64,000 bases of DNA from Stentor coeruleus (taxonomy: Eukaryota > Ciliophora > Heterotrichea > Heterotrichida > Stentoridae). The stretch spans positions 108,576 to 172,575 of the forward strand of contig MPUH01000015.1 in assembly GCA_001970955.1 (NCBI GenBank), in the 5' to 3' direction. A model generated the notes under the pieces. It had not been told where the DNA came from, did no database searches, and was given only the letters and a program-made list of their open reading frames with translations. This document shows, in pieces, positions 1-8,857 of the stretch. Both the position numbers and the translations under genes were made by a program. Numbering within the stretch: position 1 is the first letter of the stretch; each line of letters opens with the position of its first letter.

Positions 1-2
1 AA

Positions 3-446
3 GGTGAAATATTCCAGAAATACGAAAGATTTGCTATGGAAAGGTGGACTCCACAGCTTGAAAATGGGGAAATAGACTTTCATTGTAAAGGAACAGATTG
101 TAATTTTAGAATAATACTTGAAGATAACCTTGAAGAATATGAATGTCCTAAATGTAAACATAAATCTTGTCCGAAATGTAATGAAGATCCTCATAAAGGA
201 AGTTCATGTGAAGCATTTAAAAAGTGGAAAGAAGAAAACGAGCAGGCTGATGAGAAATTTGATGCTTTAGTTAGGAATTCACAATGGGTAGCTTGCCCTT
301 GGTGTAAACAAATTATAGAAAGAACTACTGGATGTCAGTATATGGCTTGTAATTCTATTGTTTGTAGAGGAAAGAAATTTTTTTGTTTCAATTGCAAGCA
401 AGGACTTGAATATGATCATCAAAGACATAATTGTGCTCCTAGATAA
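3..446 (+). CDS. RBR-type E3 ubiquitin ligase, C-terminal part (5' end outside the window)
   Basis: The frame is open from base 3, with no start needed before the Met at 36, so the gene begins outside the window. Counting from that Met, residues 17-58 carry a Cys/His set typical of an IBR zinc domain (paired Cys at 37/40 and 45/48, then His53 and Cys58). Residues 87-133 form a RING2-like module: CPWC at 87-90, GCQYMAC at 99-105, then paired Cys and a terminal His/Cys. In RBR ligases the Cys after the conserved Gly (here Cys100) takes ubiquitin as a thioester before passing it to substrate. IBR followed by RING2 is diagnostic of the family; RING1 would lie upstream and is not seen. It ends TAA at 444-446. 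The substrate cannot be inferred. Confidence 0.85.
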   Translation, partial: GEIFQKYERFAMERWTPQLENGEIDFHCKGTDCNFRIILEDNLEEYECPKCKHKSCPKCNEDPHKGSSCEAFKKWKEENEQADEKFDALVRNSQWVACPWCKQIIERTTGCQYMACNSIVCRGKKFFCFNCKQGLEYDHQRHNCAPR

Positions 447-1472
447 TAAGTATTTTCAGTTTTATTATAAGTATATGTTTTTATAATTAAGTGGGAAATT
501 ATGGATATTTTTGTTTGTATATAAATGTTTAGGATTTAGATTGATATACTTAGATATTTTAAAGTTGAATTTTCATATTAAATTTTGACTTTGTTATATA
601 ATGTGAATTTATTGATAAGTATTTAGCATTTTTATATAGATTGAAATGAATAAAGTATTTTGATTACGCTATTAGGTTTCAGACAAATTTAGGTTATAAA
701 AACAATTTAGGCTGGTATTTATTATGGAGAATGATATTCGGTATAATCATGATTGGGCAATAAATATAAAGTTAGGAACGATTTATGCATTTCAGATTTG
801 GATGTGTTTGGAAATACTTTATTTTGTAGGTTTTAAATGAATGAAAACTTGTGTGCTTATAATTTGAAAAGATTTTTTGGGCATCTTGCATCCATCTGTT
901 AGGATAAAAATTGATAATTTTTTGTTGGAAATTAAGTTGTTTTATAGACCAAAAAAGCCTGATATGCATTTTTTTATGGTCTGATTGTATTGAAAATACT
1001 TTATAGATTTTCTTTAGATTGAATTTCAATAAACAACTTATTTTTAAAAAAATCGAAATTTTTGATAAAAGAAAGCGAAATATTGCTTTATAGTTATGAT
1101 GATGATTATTCAAAATATTTCTTTTGAGTAGTATTTATTGCAGAAGTTTGGATATTTAAAGAACTTTGTTATTAGGAAAAAAAATTGAAAATTATCTGAT
1201 TTTAAAAAGTGCTATAATTTGTTATTAAAATGCTTATACAAAAGTCTAAGTAGCGTTTTGAACTGAATTTACCCATAGGAAATCTAAAATTTGATAAAAA
1301 TTGCCATTATTTTCTTCTGTACATATTTTATCCTAATTCCCATACAAAATTTTTATCAGCCCAACACGATTTTCAAAAAAACCTTTTTAAAATTATCTTT
1401 GCTAGGTTTGTTTCTAGCTTCCCATACTTAAATTTTGTGTTAAGGTTTAAACGAATATTGACCATAATATAA
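447..1472. other. AT-rich intergenic stretch, no gene recognised
   Basis: About 1 kb of AT-rich DNA. A 113-codon minus frame at 772-1113 is low-complexity (Ile/Lys/Phe/His) and has no coding look. The last 150 bases before 1473 are C-rich and G-poor on the plus strand, as in other 5' flanks of this window. No tRNA or other RNA gene is seen. Confidence 0.6.
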
Positions 1473-4400
1473 ATGAGAGGTCACATAGACGAGGCAGAAT
1501 ATCTCAAACTTAACGATGCGGATCAAGAAGCTGGAGAAGGTGATACCGAAAGCAAAGAGCAAATAATGAAGTATTTAAAAAATCACTTATTTATGCTCTT
1601 TTTCCGCTTGAATACAACCAAGATCCCAATGGCAATACACTATTATATGCTTATGATAGGGATTGAAGCATTTCAATTACTTAGTCTTGCTCTAGTAGAT
1701 GGAGGCTACTCGAAACTTGGACCTTATGGAACTGACTCTGCTTGGAATTTGACTCAAACCCAATGGCTTATTGACGTCTGCTGGGTGTTCCGATTCGACC
1801 GGTATTTTCGAACAAGCGAAACCAGTTTCTTAGCTCTCTTGGCTATAATCGGATTTCTAATAACTTCAATACTAGTTATAGGTGTGGTCTTAGCTTTTGT
1901 CAAAGGTATAAGCCAGTCTATAGCCAACTTCATGATCAAAATGATGAAAATTCTAATAACACTCGTGACAAACCTTCTAGTAATCCCTTTCTTAGATACC
2001 CTAGCATTTTCTATGAGTTGTGCTTTTAAAAACAAAGATACATGTTTAGGATTACCAGAAGGGTATCAATATATGATAATTTTTGTCATAGTCACTATTA
2101 TATATGTAGGAGTTGTTGGGATTTGTGCTATGCTTTATTATGAACTATGCGCTATGTGTGGAGGACCAATGGCAAAACCTCATTCAAGGTTTAAATTATT
2201 GAGAATTGGTGGATATATTGTCATAATATTCTGCAATTACTTTATTGATGTAACTGGAAAAATTATTTTGTTTTTAGTCATTAGTTTAGTAGTTGGATTG
2301 ATATTATCTTATGTATATGCACAATATATCCCTTATTACAACATAACCATGTGTAAAATTCGTCTTGCAGGGATTGTGTGTTTTACTTCAGCGATTTTTT
2401 GTATGTTGATTGGAGAGTTTTTTAAAAGCACTGACCAGTCAAATTCTTCAGTGACGATGCTTTTTTACTTTTTAACCCCTTGTCTTGTTCAGATATGCCA
2501 CTTAGCAGTGATTAAAAGGTCTAAATCTTTGTTAGAAAAAAAAATACAGCATTTGACAAACCCGTATCAGGTGGAAATCAAAGCAAGAATGCTTGTTTTA
2601 AGACTTGAAGAGGCTAAGAATAAAAACCTTAAGTCTATGTATGGAGAAAATGATGAAGAAGACAATCAGGAATTCCGAACTTTACAGACTGAAACTTTGA
2701 TTGAATTAGAAACTTTATTTAGTGAGTCATTTAAAAAATTCCCAAATGCTGAACTTTTATATTTATGGTCAGGACTTATACAACTTCATATATTTGAGAA
2801 TTATATACTTTCTATGATCCAATGCTTTAAAGGTATTGTAATTGCTAATAAACTCGACTCACAATACGCGTTGTTTCACTTCAGGAAAACTTCTGAAAGT
2901 TTTTATATGTCAAACATGAAAGATGATGCTTATGATTATGAAATGTTTGAAAAAGCTTTCCAAAATGCACAGAAAAATGATGAAACAGTTACAAGGTCGC
3001 AGTTTTATTTTTGGGCTGAACTGGAATCTAAAACCCCGAAAATACAAAAACTAAACAAACTTGCAGGAGAAACATCGAAAATGATAGGAGTGACTCGGGG
3101 TAATTATCAGAAACTTCTCAAATTAAACTCAAAAAACACTCAGGCTTTGCGTATGTATGGCTGGTTTCTAAGCAGTTTAAATAATTATTCAGACCTTGGG
3201 CAAAGATATTTAAACAAAGCTGAAATGCAAGAAGAAGCTCAACACAAAAATGTTAATGCAAATATAATAAACAGCCTTACACAACCTTTATCTTTTTTCG
3301 ATTCTGATAATGCTATAATTCGAATTTCAGGTGATTTTGAAACTATAGGGGAAATACAAAAAGCTAATGCTTCAGCATGTCAACTTTTCGGGTATTTATC
3401 AGCTGAACTTGTTGGTAGAAATGTGTCACTTATAATCCCTTCACCATTTAGTGAAATGCATGATGAACATATAAAAAGATTTCATGAACTAGGCAAATAT
3501 TCAATTATAGACAATCAACAATTAGTCTTGTATTTTACTAATAAAAACAATAATATTTTTGAAGCTAGACTCTTAGTTAAAGTCGTCCCAAATGGAGAAC
3601 AACCTCCATATTTATCGGCTATAATCAAACCAACAAATCCTAAATATGAAATGATTTTAATTAACCCTGAGATGATTATAACAGGATATAGTATACAATG
3701 TACTGAATTCTTTGATATTGGTAGTTCAAAAAACACTGAACAGAAAATAACAAGTATTATAAATGCTTTTGATGATAACAAAGAAAAAATGTTCTCGGAA
3801 AATGGTTATGATTATAATTGTGATCATGATAAATATTTATGTAAACTCAAGTTAAAATTATGTGAATTAAAACTTGGGGAGAATACGTGTTTTGTATTAA
3901 AAATCGAAATTATAGAAAAAAAAGATAAAAATGAAGCTAAAGGGTTTACAAGAATAGATGATAATAAACCTGTAAGTTCGATTTTATCAGTAGAGAAAAC
4001 ATCACAAATGGATGGGTCTTTAGTAACATTAGCTGATAAGAAAAAAATTACTGAGTCTAGTGAAGAGGATGAAAGTGAAGAAATATCAGGAGAAGGTAAA
4101 GAGAGTAAAAGTGAGGATAGTGAAGAAAGTGAAGAGTCTGAAGAAAGTGAAGATTCTAATGAAAGTGAAGAATCTGAAGAAAATAGTACGGATAGTAATG
4201 GGAAATTACAAAATCATGAAGAGACTAAGGTTAATATGGATAATACAAAAGTTATGGATAAAGCTAGTATTTCAGCTGAAAATCTGAAGAAAAGCAAAGA
4301 ATTGAATTCAAGTAGCACAGCAAGTGCAGATGATTTAAACAAAGATAAAATCATTAAAAATGAAGGGAAAAAAGTGCAAATTGAAGAATTTGAAGCGGTT

Positions 4401-6548
4401 AAAGGCTCAGAAGGTTCTGATAGTTCTGAGAACTCTGAAGACTCTAGTGAAAGCAACAGTGGGAGTGGTAGTAAAAACAGTAGTCATAGTGAAAACTCTA
4501 AAAACAGTTCAGATGAAGATTTTTCAGAAAAAAGCTCAGAAAATTCTCATAAAAATAGTGAAGAACATGATAATCAAGGAGCAGAAGTTGCTGATGGTCA
4601 AAGTGCATCATCAAAATCTATGAACTCCAGTATGGCATCATTAGCTCAATTTAACAAATCAATAAAAGGTTTGATTTCATATGAATTTGCTTCAACTAAA
4701 AAATATGTCCTTCGTTTCAAAGTAACTCTAATCCTAACAATAATCATCCTTATCATAACCTCAATTGTCACATATGAAATTATAAGTCAATCAATTAATT
4801 CTAATGAAAAACTATCTCATTATGTGAATTTAGTAGGTGATTGTAGACATTATGTTCGTAGTTTAAGTTATTATTCACGTATGATAAGTTTAATTGACAG
4901 TTATAATTTTACTGATTCAACAACTACAAGAAATACATATTTTGATTGGTTATATGCAGATATTGAAGTTATGCATAGTATAAATTTGGAACTTTATAAG
5001 AATTATGATGTTTTAAGTTCAAAAGATAAGGATATTTATATAGATGAAGATATCGCCGCACATTTATTAGAAGGTGACCATATAAGAGAAATTAAAAGCA
5101 ATCTTTTTGATGCGACATCGAATTTTATCCTCCAAGGATTTTTGTTAAATAATGAATATAAAAACTCGGTTATTGATTTAAAAAACAGGAGAGCGTTTTA
5201 TTTGTATAGAAATGGTAATGGGGAAACTTTAGAATATTTGAATATTTCAGCACATTATTATGTAAATGCGGCAAAAAAAGATCTAGAAACCCAAAGAATA
5301 ACTGCTATACTTTTGATTTTAGTTTCAATTGTCTTGTTGTTTTTCTGTGCAGGATTTGCCATAATCCCTGCAATAAAAACCTTAGAAAAATCCAGAAGAG
5401 AAATTTGGGAGATATTCTTTGAAATCCCTGGGTATGTATGCAGAGTAATGAAAGCTAAATGTTGTGATCGGCTGAATATTCTTAACGAACAAGCAAATAT
5501 GGAACTTGAAGAACATAATCAAGATGATATCGCAGATGAAGAGAAAAAAGAAGAGGCAATGAAATCTGAGGATAAAGACAAAACTAAAGATAAAACCACG
5601 GCAAATAAAAAGAAAAAAGTTTCTGAACAAAAAGTAGTCCTAGCTTATGACCCAAAACAAAGGAAAATAATGACAGCAAAATTGATTTGTTTTTTTATTA
5701 TTTCCCTTGTGTATTTTTATCTTATTTATTATACAGGTTTTGATGTTGTTGGGAATATATTAAAAGAAGAACCTGTTCATATAAACTGGGCAAGTAGACG
5801 TAAAGAGCTTTCAAGGGCAATTAATCATTGGGTAACTGAAGCTATATTAGAAAATGTTACTGATTATGGGTATAAATATGTTGTACCATCTAAACAAGAT
5901 AAAGGCTCATCATATAATTATGCATATAAAGTTACTGAAGAATTAGATTATGTTGAAAACTCACTTATATTTGGTAATAGTAAACAAGGATTAAGTTTTA
6001 ATGAAATCAAAAGTACAACTCATGATAATCTTTTGTTTAAAAATGCTTGTACTGCCCCTGTAAATAGAAGTGATAGTGTTTTATGCCCTACTGTTGGGGA
6101 TAATGCTATGACTCAAGGACTTCATAGTGCATTAGGATTATATACAACATTAGCTAAAAATATTTTATTAAAAATATCATCAATGAATATTGGCAATGAT
6201 AAAGATAAAGCTAGAGAGTTTCTTATTGATGCTGATGTTGTTTTACTTAGAGATTTGAATAATAAATATTTGTATGATGCGCTTGAATATTCATCAGAAT
6301 TATATGAACAGGATTATATTGATCAACAGGCTAGTATGAAGATTTGGCAGAATGTTTTGATATCGATTTATAGTGTTTTTTCTTTGTTGTTTTATTTTTT
6401 TGTGTACTCGCCTATGATTAATAAGGTTGGATTGGATACGAAAAATGCTTGGAGCATGTGCACTTTGATACCACAAGAGTATCAGGAGGATTTCAAGAAG
6501 CTTAATAAAGCTATTAAGGATAGAAGGGATAATTTCAAGTGGAGATAA
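1473..6548 (+). CDS. Large multi-pass membrane protein with PAS domain (TmcB/TmcC-like)
   Basis: 1,691 aa in one uninterrupted frame. About seven to nine hydrophobic segments fill residues 35-365. A helical, TPR-like region with a paired Trp/Tyr pattern lies at about 400-590. A PAS domain follows at about 600-720; its core 'ASACQLFGYLSAELVGRN' is typical of PAS S-boxes. Residues 855-1050 are a Ser/Glu/Asp-rich, presumably disordered stretch. Further membrane segments are near 1083-1106, 1276-1300, 1403-1422 and 1626-1650, with a loop between the first two that could be extracellular. This order matches the ciliate/Dictyostelium proteins named after 'tiny macrocysts' B/C. PAS domains sense small molecules or redox state, but ligand and output are unknown here. 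The family is expanded in ciliates. Ends TAA. Confidence 0.8.
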   Translation: MRGHIDEAEYLKLNDADQEAGEGDTESKEQIMKYLKNHLFMLFFRLNTTKIPMAIHYYMLMIGIEAFQLLSLALVDGGYSKLGPYGTDSAWNLTQTQWLIDVCWVFRFDRYFRTSETSFLALLAIIGFLITSILVIGVVLAFVKGISQSIANFMIKMMKILITLVTNLLVIPFLDTLAFSMSCAFKNKDTCLGLPEGYQYMIIFVIVTIIYVGVVGICAMLYYELCAMCGGPMAKPHSRFKLLRIGGYIVIIFCNYFIDVTGKIILFLVISLVVGLILSYVYAQYIPYYNITMCKIRLAGIVCFTSAIFCMLIGEFFKSTDQSNSSVTMLFYFLTPCLVQICHLAVIKRSKSLLEKKIQHLTNPYQVEIKARMLVLRLEEAKNKNLKSMYGENDEEDNQEFRTLQTETLIELETLFSESFKKFPNAELLYLWSGLIQLHIFENYILSMIQCFKGIVIANKLDSQYALFHFRKTSESFYMSNMKDDAYDYEMFEKAFQNAQKNDETVTRSQFYFWAELESKTPKIQKLNKLAGETSKMIGVTRGNYQKLLKLNSKNTQALRMYGWFLSSLNNYSDLGQRYLNKAEMQEEAQHKNVNANIINSLTQPLSFFDSDNAIIRISGDFETIGEIQKANASACQLFGYLSAELVGRNVSLIIPSPFSEMHDEHIKRFHELGKYSIIDNQQLVLYFTNKNNNIFEARLLVKVVPNGEQPPYLSAIIKPTNPKYEMILINPEMIITGYSIQCTEFFDIGSSKNTEQKITSIINAFDDNKEKMFSENGYDYNCDHDKYLCKLKLKLCELKLGENTCFVLKIEIIEKKDKNEAKGFTRIDDNKPVSSILSVEKTSQMDGSLVTLADKKKITESSEEDESEEISGEGKESKSEDSEESEESEESEDSNESEESEENSTDSNGKLQNHEETKVNMDNTKVMDKASISAENLKKSKELNSSSTASADDLNKDKIIKNEGKKVQIEEFEAVKGSEGSDSSENSEDSSESNSGSGSKNSSHSENSKNSSDEDFSEKSSENSHKNSEEHDNQGAEVADGQSASSKSMNSSMASLAQFNKSIKGLISYEFASTKKYVLRFKVTLILTIIILIITSIVTYEIISQSINSNEKLSHYVNLVGDCRHYVRSLSYYSRMISLIDSYNFTDSTTTRNTYFDWLYADIEVMHSINLELYKNYDVLSSKDKDIYIDEDIAAHLLEGDHIREIKSNLFDATSNFILQGFLLNNEYKNSVIDLKNRRAFYLYRNGNGETLEYLNISAHYYVNAAKKDLETQRITAILLILVSIVLLFFCAGFAIIPAIKTLEKSRREIWEIFFEIPGYVCRVMKAKCCDRLNILNEQANMELEEHNQDDIADEEKKEEAMKSEDKDKTKDKTTANKKKKVSEQKVVLAYDPKQRKIMTAKLICFFIISLVYFYLIYYTGFDVVGNILKEEPVHINWASRRKELSRAINHWVTEAILENVTDYGYKYVVPSKQDKGSSYNYAYKVTEELDYVENSLIFGNSKQGLSFNEIKSTTHDNLLFKNACTAPVNRSDSVLCPTVGDNAMTQGLHSALGLYTTLAKNILLKISSMNIGNDKDKAREFLIDADVVLLRDLNNKYLYDALEYSSELYEQDYIDQQASMKIWQNVLISIYSVFSLLFYFFVYSPMINKVGLDTKNAWSMCTLIPQEYQEDFKKLNKAIKDRRDNFKWR

Positions 6549-6845
6549 AATTAGTTTAGCTAAAATATCCTGGGTTTGTTATTGATATTTGGATTTTTTA
6601 TTGTAAGGATGCTTAAATATGATATATATTTTATGTATAATTATATGATTAATAATTTCTTTAAAGTTTGTAAATTATTGATGATAATACAAAAAATATT
6701 TTATACTTAAATTCTTAAACTGCGTATATCTTTATTTATTATAATTCCATAATGAATTTGTAAAGTTCCCTTGAGTATTTTACATATAATGTTTAGATTA
6801 CTAGTTTAACACCTTTAATTAATCCTTATACAAATACCTTTAAAA
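6549..6845. other. Intergenic spacer
   Basis: 297 nt of AT-rich spacer between two plus-strand genes. No feature is seen apart from the start (6831) of the duplicated contig end described separately. Confidence 0.5.
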
Positions 6846-7009
6846 ATGCAACTCCGTCCAAATCCTCCTACCAGCCAAGGAAAATGCCCTCTAAACGACA
6901 ATGAAATTGATGTTATCCCNCAAATACCTTTAAAAATGCAACTCCGTCCAAATCCTCCTACCAGCCAAGGAAAATGCCCTCTAAACGACAATGAAATTGA
7001 TGTTATCCC
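6831..7009 (+). repeat. Duplicated contig end around an N (likely assembly artefact)
   Basis: The 89 bases at 6831-6919 are repeated at 6921-7009 with a single N (6920) between them. This is what a scaffolder leaves when two overlapping contigs are abutted without merging. The duplication falls on the 5' end of the SAXO-like gene and gives it a false duplicated N-terminus. The true locus almost certainly has one copy. Confidence 0.85.
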
Positions 7010-7718
7010 AGAATTATACCATCACCTAAACAAATGTATTTGTTTCATGTGTACATGTGGAAAACACATATGCCCATCTCAAAGACGTTCTTTTCAATCA
7101 AAAGACAGTTATCAAAGTAGTTATAAACAATCATACCCAAGACCTTCAATGACCCCAACACCTCCTCGTCCACAAACCACCTATAGAAAAAACAATCAAA
7201 AAATGGATCTGGAAACTGAATACCAGAAAAAATTCCCCGGTTTTACATTCGAATGCATTCAAATAGAAGAAAAACTAACCCCTAAACTCAGCATCAAACA
7301 AGAAGGCACAAGTCAATACAAATCTGATTACCCAAATTGGGGCCCAGTAGATTATTACAATACAAAACGTCCTCAAAACCCACAACATGATACAAAACTC
7401 AAATTCCAAGGTATAAGTTCATATGATTATTTTTATAAAACTAATAAAATACCAGAAAATATACAAAAATCCACATTTAGATTAAAAAGAGATAATCGAG
7501 TTAAAATTCCAATGCAATCAAGTTCACAAAGAGCATATAAAAAGTTCAATAAAAGTAGTTTTCCTAAACATGAACATAAGAAACCTGATGAGTATTTGCC
7601 ATTAAATTATAACCCTCATCAGTTTAAAACAACAACACATGCGGATTATATTACTTCTGAAAATAGGGTTAAAGATCCTAGTGTTATACGTAGACTCGCA
7701 TTGTTTAATGCTAAATAA
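6846..7718 (+). CDS. SAXO-like axonemal microtubule protein
   Basis: As assembled it is 290 codons with an unknown residue where the N falls. From the Met of the second copy (6936) it is 260 aa. Near the N-terminus it has CICFMCTCGKHICP, matching the Cys-rich signature that opens SAXO (FAM154) proteins. Downstream, 'YKSDYPNWGP' followed by Lys-Pro, then 'LKFQGISSYDYFY', resembles the Mn microtubule-binding repeat of that family. Later a basic, Pro/Lys-rich segment continues to the stop. SAXO proteins bind and stabilise axonemal, basal-body and cortical microtubules, which fits a heavily ciliated cell. The frame stops at TAA 7716-7718, but coding-like sequence continues in another frame at once (next entry), so the C-terminus is uncertain. 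Confidence 0.72.
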   Translation: MQLRPNPPTSQGKCPLNDNEIDVIXQIPLKMQLRPNPPTSQGKCPLNDNEIDVIPELYHHLNKCICFMCTCGKHICPSQRRSFQSKDSYQSSYKQSYPRPSMTPTPPRPQTTYRKNNQKMDLETEYQKKFPGFTFECIQIEEKLTPKLSIKQEGTSQYKSDYPNWGPVDYYNTKRPQNPQHDTKLKFQGISSYDYFYKTNKIPENIQKSTFRLKRDNRVKIPMQSSSQRAYKKFNKSSFPKHEHKKPDEYLPLNYNPHQFKTTTHADYITSENRVKDPSVIRRLALFNAK

Positions 7719-7727
7719 ATATATTAT

Positions 7728-7911
7728 GGATAGATTTAGAAATAACTATATGGAAAATACTGTTAAAAATAAACCTGGACCTACTGGGAATAGAAATGAT
7801 GGGGATGATTATTTTGCTAAGACTAGAAGGAAATTGCAAGAAATTGTGAAAACTGGACCTAAAATACCTAAAGGTACTGAACAGATATGGGATTTGCTAA
7901 TACCTAAGTAA
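7728..7911 (+). CDS. Small coding-like frame: separate protein or last exon of the SAXO-like gene
   Basis: 60 aa from ATG 7728 to TAA 7909-7911, with mixed polar composition and a Lys/Pro-rich end ('TGPKIPKGTEQIWDL'). It lies +1 relative to the SAXO-like frame and only 9 nt downstream. The GT...AG segment 7703-7733 (31 nt) would, if removed, join the two frames exactly. It is, however, twice the usual intron size and has no internal AG|GT junction. Alternatives are a one-base assembly error, which is credible so near a bad join, or an independent small gene. Confidence 0.45.
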
Positions 7912-8857
7912 AAATGTTCATATTTTTTTAGGATATTTTTTGATTGTTTTATAATTTTTAGAGTTTTTTAAGATTTGTTGGTGGGAAGAGTTTTTATCTT
8001 TGAAGGGAGATTATGTTTTTGAGGATTGGGCTTTTTAGAAGATTTTTTTTTTTTGGCTTTTAGGAAGGACTGTGATTAGGGGAAAGGATTTTGGTAATGA
8101 GGTAAATGTAGGATTTTAGATTAGTGGGATTTTCAATTTGCTTATAAAATATGAATAATTTTTACAATCATTTTATTTAGCTTTAAAAAGAAAATATTTT
8201 TACATCATTTTATTTAGCTTTGGAGAGAAGATATGCTTAGATAATTTTATATTATTAGTTATAATCGAATATGATTATAATCTCGTTGATATTATAATAA
8301 ACACTAGAAAATCAATTCATCGGCACAAATCAGATAGGTTTTATCTGTGCTAGGATTTTATACTTAGAAATCGGTAAGTAAAATAATTGACATTTTTATT
8401 CATATAACATTCAAAACAGCGCACCTAGCCAATAATCAGCATTCAACAAACTATTCATCTCATAAATATCTAATCTTTAAACCCACTAAAAGCCCCATAA
8501 ATTCCTAAACTCCTAACCCTAACCCGCCTTAATCAATACAAAAAGTGAAAATTTTTTATTTATAAAACTTCTTCAATCCTTCCACCTTCCAAAACCTCTC
8601 CATTTTCTCAAATACCATGCATCAATTCACTTTAATTACCCTATCCTCTCACTCTAACTAATAAATTTTCACTCTTACTTTCATTGAAATAATCTAAGCA
8701 ACTGCATCGTATTTCCAGCATCAAAAAAACTTTTCACTTCCATGATAAAATCTCTATCAATCCATCTCTTTTCTTCCACTAAACCCAATTTCCTCTCATC
8801 ATTCACTTCCTCCAAGTACAACAAAGTAACATAAAAAAAATTAAACCTTTAGTAAAA
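7912..8857. other. Intergenic stretch with strand-composition switch
   Basis: No gene recognised. The first half (to about 8110) is G/T-rich and nearly free of C; the last 450 bases before the ABC gene are C/A-rich and nearly free of G. An 18-base direct repeat occurs at 8167-8184 and 8204-8221. Two adjacent telomere-like hexamers near 8512-8525 are too short to be a telomere remnant. Confidence 0.6.

Noticed and set aside
772-1113. 113-codon minus frame
   Set aside because: Low-complexity Ile/Lys/Phe/His sequence in AT-rich spacer, no domain, no intron logic.
1473-6548. Alternative ciliate genetic code (UGA or UAR reassigned)
   Set aside because: Frames of 1,000-1,800 codons end at TAA/TAG and contain no in-frame TAA, TAG or TGA, so the standard code is adequate here.
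8512-8525. Two CCCTAA-like hexamers as a telomere remnant or chromosome end
   Set aside because: Only about two units, inside a C/A-rich 5' flank where such strings arise by composition.
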